DNA of 45,025 nt from FEN-987 sp964598845 (GTDB taxonomy: Archaea > Thermoproteota > Bathyarchaeia > 40CM-2-53-6), in the NCBI GenBank assembly GCA_964598845.1, contig CAZRDM010000017.1, forward strand, positions 1-45,025, in the 5' to 3' direction. A model generated the notes under the pieces. The model did not search any database. It saw nothing but the letters and a program-made list of their open reading frames with translations, and was not told where the DNA came from. Positions 34,857 through 41,758 of the stretch are shown here, in pieces (the stretch's first letter is position 1; each line of letters starts with the position of its first letter). The position numbers and the translations under genes were made by a program.

Positions 34857-36127
34857 TGGCGCTGACAAGGAAGGCAGTCCTCTATCTCGGATTGGCCTAT
34901 CTCTTCATCGGACTGGCACTAATCTTCAGAGAACCTTCCCTCACAATCTTCGTAATTCCTCTAGCTTTTTTCTTGTTTCACTCATCCCTCTTCGCGCCCC
35001 CTCCTGAATTGAATCTGAAAATCAGAAGATCGCTCAATCCTCCACGCTCCTTCGGCGGTGAAAGCATCCATGTGACTCTTCAAATTCGAAATGATTCAGA
35101 GCTTGAGGTCAGCGAACTACATCTAGAAGACGTTCTTCCTGAATCGCTTAAGCTAGAAAGCGGAACGAACTCTCTGATTCTATCGCTAGCACCTCGGGAG
35201 CAGGTTGAACACTTCTACAGAATCTCAGCGCCGAAGCGTGGAAGATACCTGATTGGTCCCTTCACGGTTCGATCCACGGATATCATGGGTTTTCGACAGC
35301 GCGTAGAGACCATTCCGTCACGAGACCAAGTAATGATCTTGCCAAGAGTCCAAGATATCGGAACAGTGGAATTGCGGGCTAGGAGAGTTGGCCCTTGGCC
35401 TGGTGCGGTTCCGTCACGAACGTTGGGAGCGGGAACAGAGTTCTTCGAGCTGAGACCCTACATCTCCGGCGATGAGTTGCGCAGAATCAACTGGAAGGCG
35501 TCAGCAAAACTGGCGCGTTGGATCGCTAATGAGTTTGAAACCGAACGGGTTACGGACGTTATGGTCGTCACAGACTGCTCCGAATCGGCCTTATCCAGAC
35601 TCTTCGCCTTCGACGTAGAGGAATTTCAGGTTAACTTGGCTGCGTCTTTGTGCTCGCAACTGCTCCAGCAAGGCAATCGGGTAGGGCTACTGGTTTACGG
35701 CGCAGAGAGAACTTGGGTTGCTCCGGCTTTCGGGAAGAGACAACTACTCAGAACTCTCAGCGGACTCGCGATAGTGAAGGCTGGCCAAGCGCTCGTCCCA
35801 ATCGATTACGCCGTCGAGGCGATCGTGGCAGCAGTCCTGCCTGCTAGGTCTGTAATCGTCTTCATTTCACCATTCATGGGGCCGGATATAGTGGAACTTG
35901 TCGGAGATGTGGCGGCTGCAGGTTACAGCGTACTATGTCTCACTCCCACTGCGGAATCTGTAGTGAAAGATGAAACTCAAGATAGGATGCTGGCACGGAA
36001 AATCCTCGCCACGGAGAGACGGATCAACATGAGACGGGTTCTCGCTGTATCTAGACTGATCGAAGTATCTCCTCACACACCCATCAGGCTACTCCTACGA
36101 AGGAGGATTCCATGGAAAACGGTTTAG
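34856..36127 (+). CDS. DUF58 (vWA-like) protein
   Basis: 423 residues. Two N-terminal helices (about 10-25 and 30-45), a beta domain (50-150), and the DUF58 core, GTEFFELRPYISGDELRRINWKASAKL, followed by the vWA-like fold (VMVVTDCSESALS; the MIDAS D-x-S-x-S is partly kept as DCSES). DUF58 proteins pair with MoxR ATPases; the complex may mature or assemble envelope proteins. ATG 34856 overlaps the MoxR stop and the end overlaps the next gene by 16 bases. Confidence 0.93.
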   Translation: MALTRKAVLYLGLAYLFIGLALIFREPSLTIFVIPLAFFLFHSSLFAPPPELNLKIRRSLNPPRSFGGESIHVTLQIRNDSELEVSELHLEDVLPESLKLESGTNSLILSLAPREQVEHFYRISAPKRGRYLIGPFTVRSTDIMGFRQRVETIPSRDQVMILPRVQDIGTVELRARRVGPWPGAVPSRTLGAGTEFFELRPYISGDELRRINWKASAKLARWIANEFETERVTDVMVVTDCSESALSRLFAFDVEEFQVNLAASLCSQLLQQGNRVGLLVYGAERTWVAPAFGKRQLLRTLSGLAIVKAGQALVPIDYAVEAIVAAVLPARSVIVFISPFMGPDIVELVGDVAAAGYSVLCLTPTAESVVKDETQDRMLARKILATERRINMRRVLAVSRLIEVSPHTPIRLLLRRRIPWKTV

Positions 36128-36732
36128 ACATCCACCTCTTCCGGTGGAGAGTTCTTCGTATCTTCTCTGTAGCATGGCTCCTACTGACTCTAGGCTCAAC
36201 CCTAGCATTCCTACCATCAAGTTTTCTCTCCGCTGGCATTCTCGGCATGGTCTTCGGGGGCATTATCGGCGCACTTGCAGTCGCAGTGGGTGGCCGCAGA
36301 TTGGCCGTCGCTGCCATTCTTGATGCTGGTTTGATGTTCTTCATGCTACTCCTGAGCCAAACAGCCCAACGAACGTTGTCAGATAACTTGCCGGTAACCA
36401 TGCTGCAGTTCCTTATGTTTCTCTTCACGATTGAGATTCTTTCTTTAGTCTTCGAGCATAATGCCCTGTTTTCTGCGGTAACTGTCAGGTCTGATCCATC
36501 CTCATCAATTCCTATCTTAGGCAAGTCTATTCAACAGGTTTTCCGTAGGATTTCGCGCTTAGGATTGCTATTCGCGAGTTGCTACTTCATATCCCTTGGA
36601 CTTCTTTACGTGGGCTCTTTCTTCTCGTTGATTGTGCCTGTACTCTCGGATATTTCACTATACATAGTGGTAGTCACGATTTCTCTCTCACTTCTCATAG
36701 TCTTACAGGAGGACCAAGATGAGCAATTCTAG
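36112..36732 (+). CDS. Integral membrane protein at the end of the MoxR/DUF58 operon
   Basis: 206 residues with about six helices (around 15-35, 38-55, 60-80, 95-115, 145-165, 175-198) and short loops; the cytoplasmic ends are basic at the N-terminus and acidic at the C-terminus (EDQDEQF). ATG 36112 lies inside the end of DUF58. Unknown family; the operon position suggests a membrane partner of the MoxR/DUF58 complex, similar to the transglutaminase-associated membrane proteins of other genomes but without that enzyme domain. Confidence 0.7.
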   Translation: MENGLDIHLFRWRVLRIFSVAWLLLTLGSTLAFLPSSFLSAGILGMVFGGIIGALAVAVGGRRLAVAAILDAGLMFFMLLLSQTAQRTLSDNLPVTMLQFLMFLFTIEILSLVFEHNALFSAVTVRSDPSSSIPILGKSIQQVFRRISRLGLLFASCYFISLGLLYVGSFFSLIVPVLSDISLYIVVVTISLSLLIVLQEDQDEQF

Positions 36733-37117
36733 TCGACAGATGGGTCTTGCAGAGATCGATGGTGGAAAGCTCTACTATGAGGTTGGAGGCCGAGGCCATC
36801 CGCTTGTGTTCATGGTGGCCTTGTATATAGTGAGATGTGGGATGATCAATAGAATTTTTTTTCGAAGTTATCGAGTCATTCGAAAATATCGTAAGCGATA
36901 CATGAGAAAGGCGGTGTACGAATGCATAGGCTACTTCATACACTTATCCAAATCCATCACAGAGGAATTTCTTGGAAAAGAATTATCGATAAGGAATTCA
37001 GAAGATTCGATTCTAATCACGCCTGAAAGACTTCCAACGGATACTGAACCAATAGGTGATTCCACAACGCTCAAACATCAGCCGATCAGTGAAGATGAGA
37101 AGTCTGATTCAACGTAG
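36719..37117 (+). pseudogene. Frameshifted remnant of an alpha/beta hydrolase
   Basis: A strong GGAGG (36709-36713) precedes ATG 36719. The first 31 codons read GLAEIDGGKLYYEVGGRGHPLVF, the standard N-terminus of alpha/beta hydrolases, which should continue into the oxyanion-hole HGG. In frame the text turns to M-V-A-L-Y, but the +1 frame from 36811 gives HGGLVYSEMWDDQ and then a stop (36850). The original frame then resumes with FFRSYRVIRKYRKRYMRK, matching the usual FSK.YRVIRYD.RGYGKS. So one base is lost near 36810 and the frame returns near 36855; the nucleophile elbow and the rest of the enzyme are absent. The remaining open frame (to 37117) has an unrelated, acidic 70-residue tail. Expression of a 132-residue product is possible, but it cannot be a hydrolase. 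Confidence 0.7.
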
Positions 37118-37140
37118 GTCGTGAAGGGAGTGGGGAAAAA

Positions 37141-37617
37141 TTGAGAGAGAAAACAATTGAGCTCCGGAAGATGACACGAGAAGAATTCGCGAATTATCTG
37201 GGCCTCAGTCTCGAACAGTATGCTCAGGATGGAGCTCGGAACTTCAGACGTCCAATTGAGAAAGAGAGAAGCGCGGCCAGAGAACAAGTCCACATGCTTC
37301 TAAAGAATGGGATTGATACTCAAGGCCATTTCTTCTTCAACGTACTTGACAAGGAAACAGCGACGGCAATCGGCAGTCTTTGGTTCCATGTGGATGAAGC
37401 AAGGAACCATGCTTTCTTGTATGACATTCGCGTGCATGACTCCCACCGTAGAATGGGGTACGGGAGGCAAATCATGAAGTCCCTCGAAGAGAAACTGAGA
37501 GGAATGGGAGTGCGGTCTATAGGGCTACACGTATTCGCCGACAACACCGCGGCCATGAACCTCTACAAAACGCAGGGGTACTATGTCGCCAGTCTCAATA
37601 TGCAAAGGGATCTATGA
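37141..37617 (+). CDS. GNAT family N-acetyltransferase
   Basis: 158 residues. Acetyl-CoA binding motif A is seen as FLYDIRVHDSHRRMGYGRQIMKSLEEKL (R-R-x-G-x-G), preceded by the beta4 strand and followed by IGLHVFADNTAAMNLYKTQGY, the standard motif B. The N-terminal half (YLGLSLEQYAQDGARNF) is as in the amine/small-molecule acetyltransferase groups. The start is TTG 37141, preceded by GGGAGTGGGG at about 5 bases, a good Shine-Dalgarno site. Substrate unknown. Confidence 0.88.
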   Translation: MREKTIELRKMTREEFANYLGLSLEQYAQDGARNFRRPIEKERSAAREQVHMLLKNGIDTQGHFFFNVLDKETATAIGSLWFHVDEARNHAFLYDIRVHDSHRRMGYGRQIMKSLEEKLRGMGVRSIGLHVFADNTAAMNLYKTQGYYVASLNMQRDL

Positions 37618-37661
37618 TGTGAATTCAATTGGCGGCTTATGCAAGATTGCTGGGTTAGCTC

Positions 37662-38300
37662 ATGCAAGATCTGCTTCGCAAAGGGATTGCGTACTACAGG
37701 GAGCACGGGAAGCTGTTTGTATCGACGGCCTCACTCTACTACGGGATAGTGTTAGGTGTTGCTCTCGTTGTCAGCGTAATGCCTGGCGGACCCGAACTTC
37801 AAGAAGCCCTCATAGAAGAAGCTGCCGCGGGTATTGGGACAACCTTCCCAGGCCTGCTTGAGGCCTACCTGAGTAACCCTGCCTTGGCTGTTGCCTATAC
37901 ATTTCTCGTAAACTTGGCCTTAGGCTCGATTCTTTACATCACGCTTCCTGGTTTGCTGCTCTTTGTACTTGCCCCGCTCTTGGCTTTCTATCGGGCGTTT
38001 GCTTGGGGTATCATCTTCGCTCCCACACAGCCAGGGATACTTCTCATCGGCTTGCCCACAATTCTCGCTGAAGGATTCGGATACATCTTGGCAGTTGTGC
38101 CTAGCATTCGCGTAGGATTATCATGGATGCTACCCAAGCTCGCCTTTCGGGGTGAGCAAATAACCCGCAAACAAGCGTTCCTTCGGGGGCTGTCCGAACT
38201 CGGACCAGCCTACGTCATAGTAGCCATAGCGCTGCTAATTGCGGCTCTAGTCGAAGTCGGCACCACGCAATTACTTATCCTTCTAGTCCCAACCCCATAG
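37662..38300 (+). CDS. SpoIIM-family (DUF95) membrane protein
   Basis: 212 residues with about five helices. The pattern LFVSTASLYYGIVLGVALVVS, NLALGSILYITLPGLLLFVLAPLLAFYRAFAWGIIF (N-x-x-x-G helix) and ILAEGFGYILAVVPSIRVG is that of the stage II sporulation protein M family, widespread in archaea without any link to sporulation and often encoded near MoxR/DUF58 clusters, as here. ATG 37662. Exact function unknown. Confidence 0.85.
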   Translation: MQDLLRKGIAYYREHGKLFVSTASLYYGIVLGVALVVSVMPGGPELQEALIEEAAAGIGTTFPGLLEAYLSNPALAVAYTFLVNLALGSILYITLPGLLLFVLAPLLAFYRAFAWGIIFAPTQPGILLIGLPTILAEGFGYILAVVPSIRVGLSWMLPKLAFRGEQITRKQAFLRGLSELGPAYVIVAIALLIAALVEVGTTQLLILLVPTP

Positions 38301-38646
38301 TAAGGATGCATCATTTGCGGTCGTCTATTAGGAAAGATTGAAGCCTGAAGCGATATTATTCTAATCAAACTCCCGAATTTCGAGGAATATGCGCAAATTG
38401 TCCGGAACTCAGCCTCGAAATCATCACGTATGGGGAAGATAGCGGATGAACGAAGATAGAAACCGCGATACCTAGGAACCCAACACTCCTGAGAATGTCC
38501 CGGAAGACCTTATCGCCCTTTGAAATCTTCGATCGATCGCAGGGATGGCTACCATGAGAGAACAGATAGAAGGATGCAAGAGGAAACCCTTCATCAGATC
38601 AGAGAGCCAAGGTACATTATGCGGCTGTGAAGGAGAAACGGCTATC
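38301..38646. other. Intergenic leader region before the glycosyltransferase
   Basis: No gene recognised. A TATA-like GATATTATT lies near 38351-38359. An in-frame ATG at 38545 would extend the glycosyltransferase by 34 polar residues with no resemblance to the family. No terminator, tRNA or repeat is visible. Confidence 0.4.
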
Positions 38647-39486
38647 ATGACTGAAGGCTTTCCGTTGGTTTCCGTCATAGTAGCCACCATTGGGAGAGAT
38701 ACTCTGGAAGATTGCCTAGCTTCAGTAATAGACCAGAGCTATCCCAGAAAGGAGATAATCGTTGTCGCCGACATCGTTTCCCCCGAACTTATGAATTTCT
38801 TGAAACGATACAGTGCAAAGAGGGAGATTCAACCTATCTTCAACGCGGAGCGGGCCGGGGCATGGGGGACACGAAACATAGGAATAAGTGCGTCCCGAGG
38901 AGACATCGTTGCTTTCATAGATGACGACGCAGTGGCAGAACAGGACTGGTTAAGCCAGATCGTCAAAGGCTACGAAAACGATATGATTGGAGGGGTCTGT
39001 GGAAGAATTCTTCCTAAATCTAAACATCCACACAAGCTAGATCAGTTCTTGGATGAAATGTATTACGAGAGATTCCGTGATGATCCATTGCATCTCCTTG
39101 CGGGCTCAAATATGTCTTTCAGAACAAGTGTGATAAAAGAAGTGGGAATGTTCAATTCAACATTTCACTACGGACCGGCGGAAATGGAGCTAGGCCTAAG
39201 GGTTCTTCGTAAGGGATATGCGTTAAAGCACGTAGCCGACGCGATTGTCCGACACGATTACTCTAGGAGCTTCAGAAACTTGTTGTGGAAAACCTACAAC
39301 GAATCGGAGCAGTCGGAACGTATTGGCCTAAAGTTGCCTTCGGCGAAAATCGGCTGGTCTACGAGACTTAGAACGATGGCATCTGCGTTCAAAAAGACTA
39401 GATCAATCACGGTCTTGCTCGGTCTAGTACTCCTGTACATTGTGAGAAGAATCGGATCAGTGAGGGGTAAATGGGTTTGGCCGTGA
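38647..39486 (+). CDS. Family 2 glycosyltransferase
   Basis: 279 residues from ATG 38647, preceded by AAGGAG (38629-38634). The GT-A fold starts at once: PLVSVIVATIGRDTLEDCLASVIDQ, the DxD-type motif VAFIDDDAVAEQDWL, the GSNMSFR acceptor segment and EMELGLRVLRKGY near the C-terminus. A final hydrophobic helix (about 255-272, TVLLGLVLLYIVRRIGSV) suggests membrane attachment. It transfers sugar from a nucleotide or dolichol donor to an unknown acceptor, perhaps glycolipid or surface polysaccharide. No other glycan genes are nearby. Confidence 0.88.
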   Translation: MTEGFPLVSVIVATIGRDTLEDCLASVIDQSYPRKEIIVVADIVSPELMNFLKRYSAKREIQPIFNAERAGAWGTRNIGISASRGDIVAFIDDDAVAEQDWLSQIVKGYENDMIGGVCGRILPKSKHPHKLDQFLDEMYYERFRDDPLHLLAGSNMSFRTSVIKEVGMFNSTFHYGPAEMELGLRVLRKGYALKHVADAIVRHDYSRSFRNLLWKTYNESEQSERIGLKLPSAKIGWSTRLRTMASAFKKTRSITVLLGLVLLYIVRRIGSVRGKWVWP

Positions 39487-39906
39487 AATCCTCCTTGTCT
39501 CATGATGGGCCACATTGCATCAACTAAGCTGATTCTCTTCTGGCACACGAACCTCTGGTCTCATATCTCTAGACTTGGCTGAGAGTAAGCGTCGTGTTAC
39601 TAGGCCATGCCCAAATCGAGCAGGCCAACGTGACCCAGATCAATCTGGGCAAGTACCGCTTCTTCAGCTAAACGGTCCATCACAATGAGGTACTTCGAGG
39701 TTCCCTGAGATCTCGAGAGCTTGCCAAGAGTGTAGGGGATGTTCAATACACCTAAATCGCTATACAGAAAAGAACAGTAGAGAGGCTTCCCTAGATTCAC
39801 AGATTGCCTGTGAAGAGCTCGCTCCTCTCGCTGCTCCGCAGGAGCGTTGAGGAGAGGGACAACGAAAGAAGTACCCAGCCAACGAATGAAAAAGGGAGGT
39901 GAAAGG
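39487..39906. other. Intergenic region with a possible small gene and a stem-loop
   Basis: 420 bases before the SnoaL-like gene. It holds the minus-strand 66-codon frame listed separately and, at about 39821-39855, a nested imperfect stem-loop (CTCCTC...GCTCC-GCA-GGAGC...GAGGAG) just upstream of the Shine-Dalgarno region of the next gene. A TATA-like GCTATACAG lies near 39757. Nothing else recognised. Confidence 0.4.
39600..39800 (-). CDS. Possible small protein or gene remnant, unknown
   Basis: A GTG-started frame of 66 codons containing SDLGVLNIPYTLGKLSRSQG and EEAVLAQIDLGHVGLLDLG. Residue usage (balanced hydrophobics, charged helices) looks like a genuine protein end, and the frame remains open upstream, where it enters the stem-loop and then opposes the next gene. 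I cannot name a family. It may be the tail of a lost gene. Confidence 0.3.
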   Translation of the reverse strand: MNLGKPLYCSFLYSDLGVLNIPYTLGKLSRSQGTSKYLIVMDRLAEEAVLAQIDLGHVGLLDLGMA

Positions 39907-40308
39907 ATGATGGAGGAACAGGTCAGAAGGGCAGTTGAGGACGCCAACAGGATGTTCGGCGAGGGCATCAGGAGAGGAGATGCAGCAGCCGTGGGCGCAT
40001 TGTATACCGAGGACGCCCTACTCATGCCTCCAAACAATGAGATGATTAGAGGGCGGAGGAGTACACAGGACTTCTGGGGTGGCGCGATCAAGATGGGTGT
40101 GAAGGACGCGATACTCACTACGGTAGAATTGACAGATCTTGGTAACATGGTTTATGAGGTCGGGAATTACTCTCTGAAGATTCAGCCTGAGGGACAAGCG
40201 GCGTTTGAGGACAAGGGAAAGTACATCGTACTCTGGAAGAAGATGCCGGACGGCTCTTTGAAACTGCATAGGGACATCTGGAACAGCAGTCTGCCAGCGA
40301 AGAAATAA
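39907..40308 (+). CDS. SnoaL-like / DUF4440 family protein
   Basis: 133 residues of the NTF2-like cone fold: EDANRMFGEGIRRGDAAAVGALYTEDALLMPPNNEMIRGR is the classic opening (helix, A.LYTEDA..MPP), then TQDFWGGAIKMG and the beta-sheet EVGNYSLKI ... GKYIVLWKK ... LKLHRDIWNS. These small proteins bind or isomerise small ligands; the ligand is unknown. GGGAGGT (39894-39900) fixes the start at ATG 39907 (or the adjacent 39910) rather than the open frame extending to 39847. Confidence 0.88.
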   Translation: MMEEQVRRAVEDANRMFGEGIRRGDAAAVGALYTEDALLMPPNNEMIRGRRSTQDFWGGAIKMGVKDAILTTVELTDLGNMVYEVGNYSLKIQPEGQAAFEDKGKYIVLWKKMPDGSLKLHRDIWNSSLPAKK

Positions 40309-40388
40309 GTACGGACTTCAGGGAGCTTGAACAAGCCGCTCCGAGAAAACAGCTTTTGCAATGATTCTATCCGGTCCAGCTTCTGCAG

Positions 40389-40416
40389 GAATGGCCCTTT
40401 TCGTGTGTGCGCACCA
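40389..40416. repeat. Direct repeat, copy A, upstream of the methyltransferase
   Basis: 21 bases (40389-40409, beginning GAATGGCCCTTTTCG) are identical to 41496-41516, and similarity continues through GCACCA and the CA-rich sequence to about 40440. Within the copy, GTGTGTG (40403-40409) can pair with CACACAC (40423-40429), giving a 7-bp stem. The two copies bracket the methyltransferase gene. Confidence 0.7.
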
Positions 40417-40474
40417 CTATACCCACACACCACAAAAACCAAAGCCGACGTAATCCTTGACTTCTGGACATCTA

Positions 40475-41293
40475 GTGGCAGTCTTGGCGAAGTCAAAGGT
40501 CGAACTCCTTTATGATAAGCAGGCGTCAACGTATTCGCCTCCTGACTTTTCCCCAAGCGACCCTGAATACGACCTTTACTTTGCTGACGAGATCACTTGG
40601 CATTTCCTAAGGAAGTACGTGCCGAAGAGGAAGTCCTGTCTCATTCTTGAAGCCGGTGCTGGTACTGGAGATTGGGCATCTCAGTTCGCAAAGCTCGGAT
40701 ACGAGAATTTCGTTTTGGCGGACATATCGCGTGGAATGCTAGATCAGGCTAAACAGAGATTCGCGAGATTCGGCAGGAAAGTGAAAGTGCAATTTGTCAA
40801 AGCAGACATTGCAGACATGAAAGCCTTAGAATCGAACACGTTTGATTACGTGTTCTCGCAATACGACGCGGTATCATACAGTCTAAGACCACAACAGGCC
40901 ATGAAGGAACTTGCCAGAGTGGCAAAGAGGGACGCGTACGTTATCGTGACCGTAGACACGAAGTATCGTCGAGTCCCGGAATTCATTGAAGCGGGGCAGC
41001 TGAAGAAGGCTGAGCGACTCTTGAAGTCAAACACCTCTAATGAGTACGGACATGTGCAATACAATCTTACTTGGGAAGAGCTGGCGAAGTATTTTGAGCA
41101 GGCGGGTTTGGAGGTCGTTGAAGTTATCGGTGCTCCCGTTTTCATGGATCATGTCAACAAACGCGTTGAGAGGAGATTGAGGATGAACCCGAAAACGCGC
41201 CCCGTGCTTTTGAGAATCGAATTGGAGAACTGCACCAACAGGTCACTTGTGAATCTAGCAGGTCATCTCCAAATGGTCGGAAGAAAGAACTGA
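40475..41293 (+). CDS. Class I SAM-dependent methyltransferase
   Basis: About 272 residues from GTG 40475; TTG 40457 and TTG 40484 are other in-frame options, and the N-terminal ten residues are uncertain. Motif I ILEAGAGTGDWASQFAKLGY, the acidic residue binding ribose in VLADIS, motif KADIADM and post-motif FDYVFSQYDAVSYS show the Rossmann methyltransferase fold. The C-terminal third (TWEELAKYFEQAGLEVVEVIG) is the ordinary closing module. The substrate (small molecule, quinone or lipid) cannot be told. The gene is bracketed by two copies of a 21-base direct repeat, suggesting that it arrived or was moved as a unit. Confidence 0.85.
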   Translation: MAVLAKSKVELLYDKQASTYSPPDFSPSDPEYDLYFADEITWHFLRKYVPKRKSCLILEAGAGTGDWASQFAKLGYENFVLADISRGMLDQAKQRFARFGRKVKVQFVKADIADMKALESNTFDYVFSQYDAVSYSLRPQQAMKELARVAKRDAYVIVTVDTKYRRVPEFIEAGQLKKAERLLKSNTSNEYGHVQYNLTWEELAKYFEQAGLEVVEVIGAPVFMDHVNKRVERRLRMNPKTRPVLLRIELENCTNRSLVNLAGHLQMVGRKN

Positions 41294-41337
41294 CGAAGAC
41301 CATGGCAGTCGTCATTCTGGTGTGTGCCCTCAATAAT

Positions 41338-41390
41338 GCGGGCAACACGAATCGAACTAGTGAGCCGATATCCCGTTCAGCTAAATGCTT
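41338..41390 (-). pseudogene. tRNA-like fragment lacking an anticodon arm
   Basis: Read on the minus strand, TTTAGCTGAACGGGATATCG (a typical tRNA 8-26 region with an AGC/GCT D-stem) is directly followed by CTAGTTCGATTCGTG (a T-loop-like TTCGATT) and TTGCCCGCA (a possible acceptor end). The anticodon arm is missing and the acceptor strands do not pair, so this is not a working tRNA. It could be a decayed tRNA gene or a chance resemblance. Confidence 0.35.
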
Positions 41391-41495
41391 GGTCAGGGAG
41401 GAGCTTTCCATCAGAAGAACGGACAGTTACTCGTCTGGGCAATCCAAGTCTGAACTAGCTGACATTGTATGCACACAACAAAGGAATTCCGGCCC

Positions 41496-41525
41496 GAATG
41501 GCCCTTTTCGTGTGTGTGCACACCA
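41496..41525. repeat. Direct repeat, copy B, downstream of the methyltransferase
   Basis: Identical over 21 bases to 40389-40409, then GTGTGCACACCA, where the GTGTGCACAC core is itself a perfect palindrome; CA-rich similarity continues to about 41545. The spacing between copies is 1107 bases. Confidence 0.7.
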
Positions 41526-41617
41526 TCATAACCACAAACACGTTACCTACTAAGAGCGCAAACCATCTAGAAACGCCCAGACGACAACTGCTTTGCTTCA
41601 CGACACTCAGCATATGA

Positions 41618-41758
41618 AATCAATATGCGGTCATCAGACGCGATGACCTACGGGGCGAAGTCTCAGCTGAATCCGTCAGGCGCAGAGTGCAAGCGGTGCT
41701 TAGTGCGATTGAAGAACAGGAAGCCAAACTAGCGAGGATGGTTCGATCGGAGCGCTAG
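41618..41758 (+). pseudogene. Coding remnant, unknown
   Basis: A 46-codon open frame with no start codon at its head, reading RRDDLRGEVSAESVRRRVQA then VLSAIEEQEAKLARMVRSER and TAG. It has the look of the helical C-terminus of a real protein. Its stop shares the CTAG at 41755-41758 with the stop of the opposing 720-aa gene. Family not recognised. Confidence 0.25.

Larger units (their letters stand above)
41294..41754. other. Intergenic region with tRNA-like remnant, repeat and coding remnant
   Basis: 461 bases between convergent genes. From left to right: a tRNA-like fragment (41338-41390, minus), repeat copy B (41496-41525), and an open plus-strand frame (41618-41758) resembling a protein tail. 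No complete gene. The accumulation of fragments suggests a site of past insertion and deletion. Confidence 0.5.
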
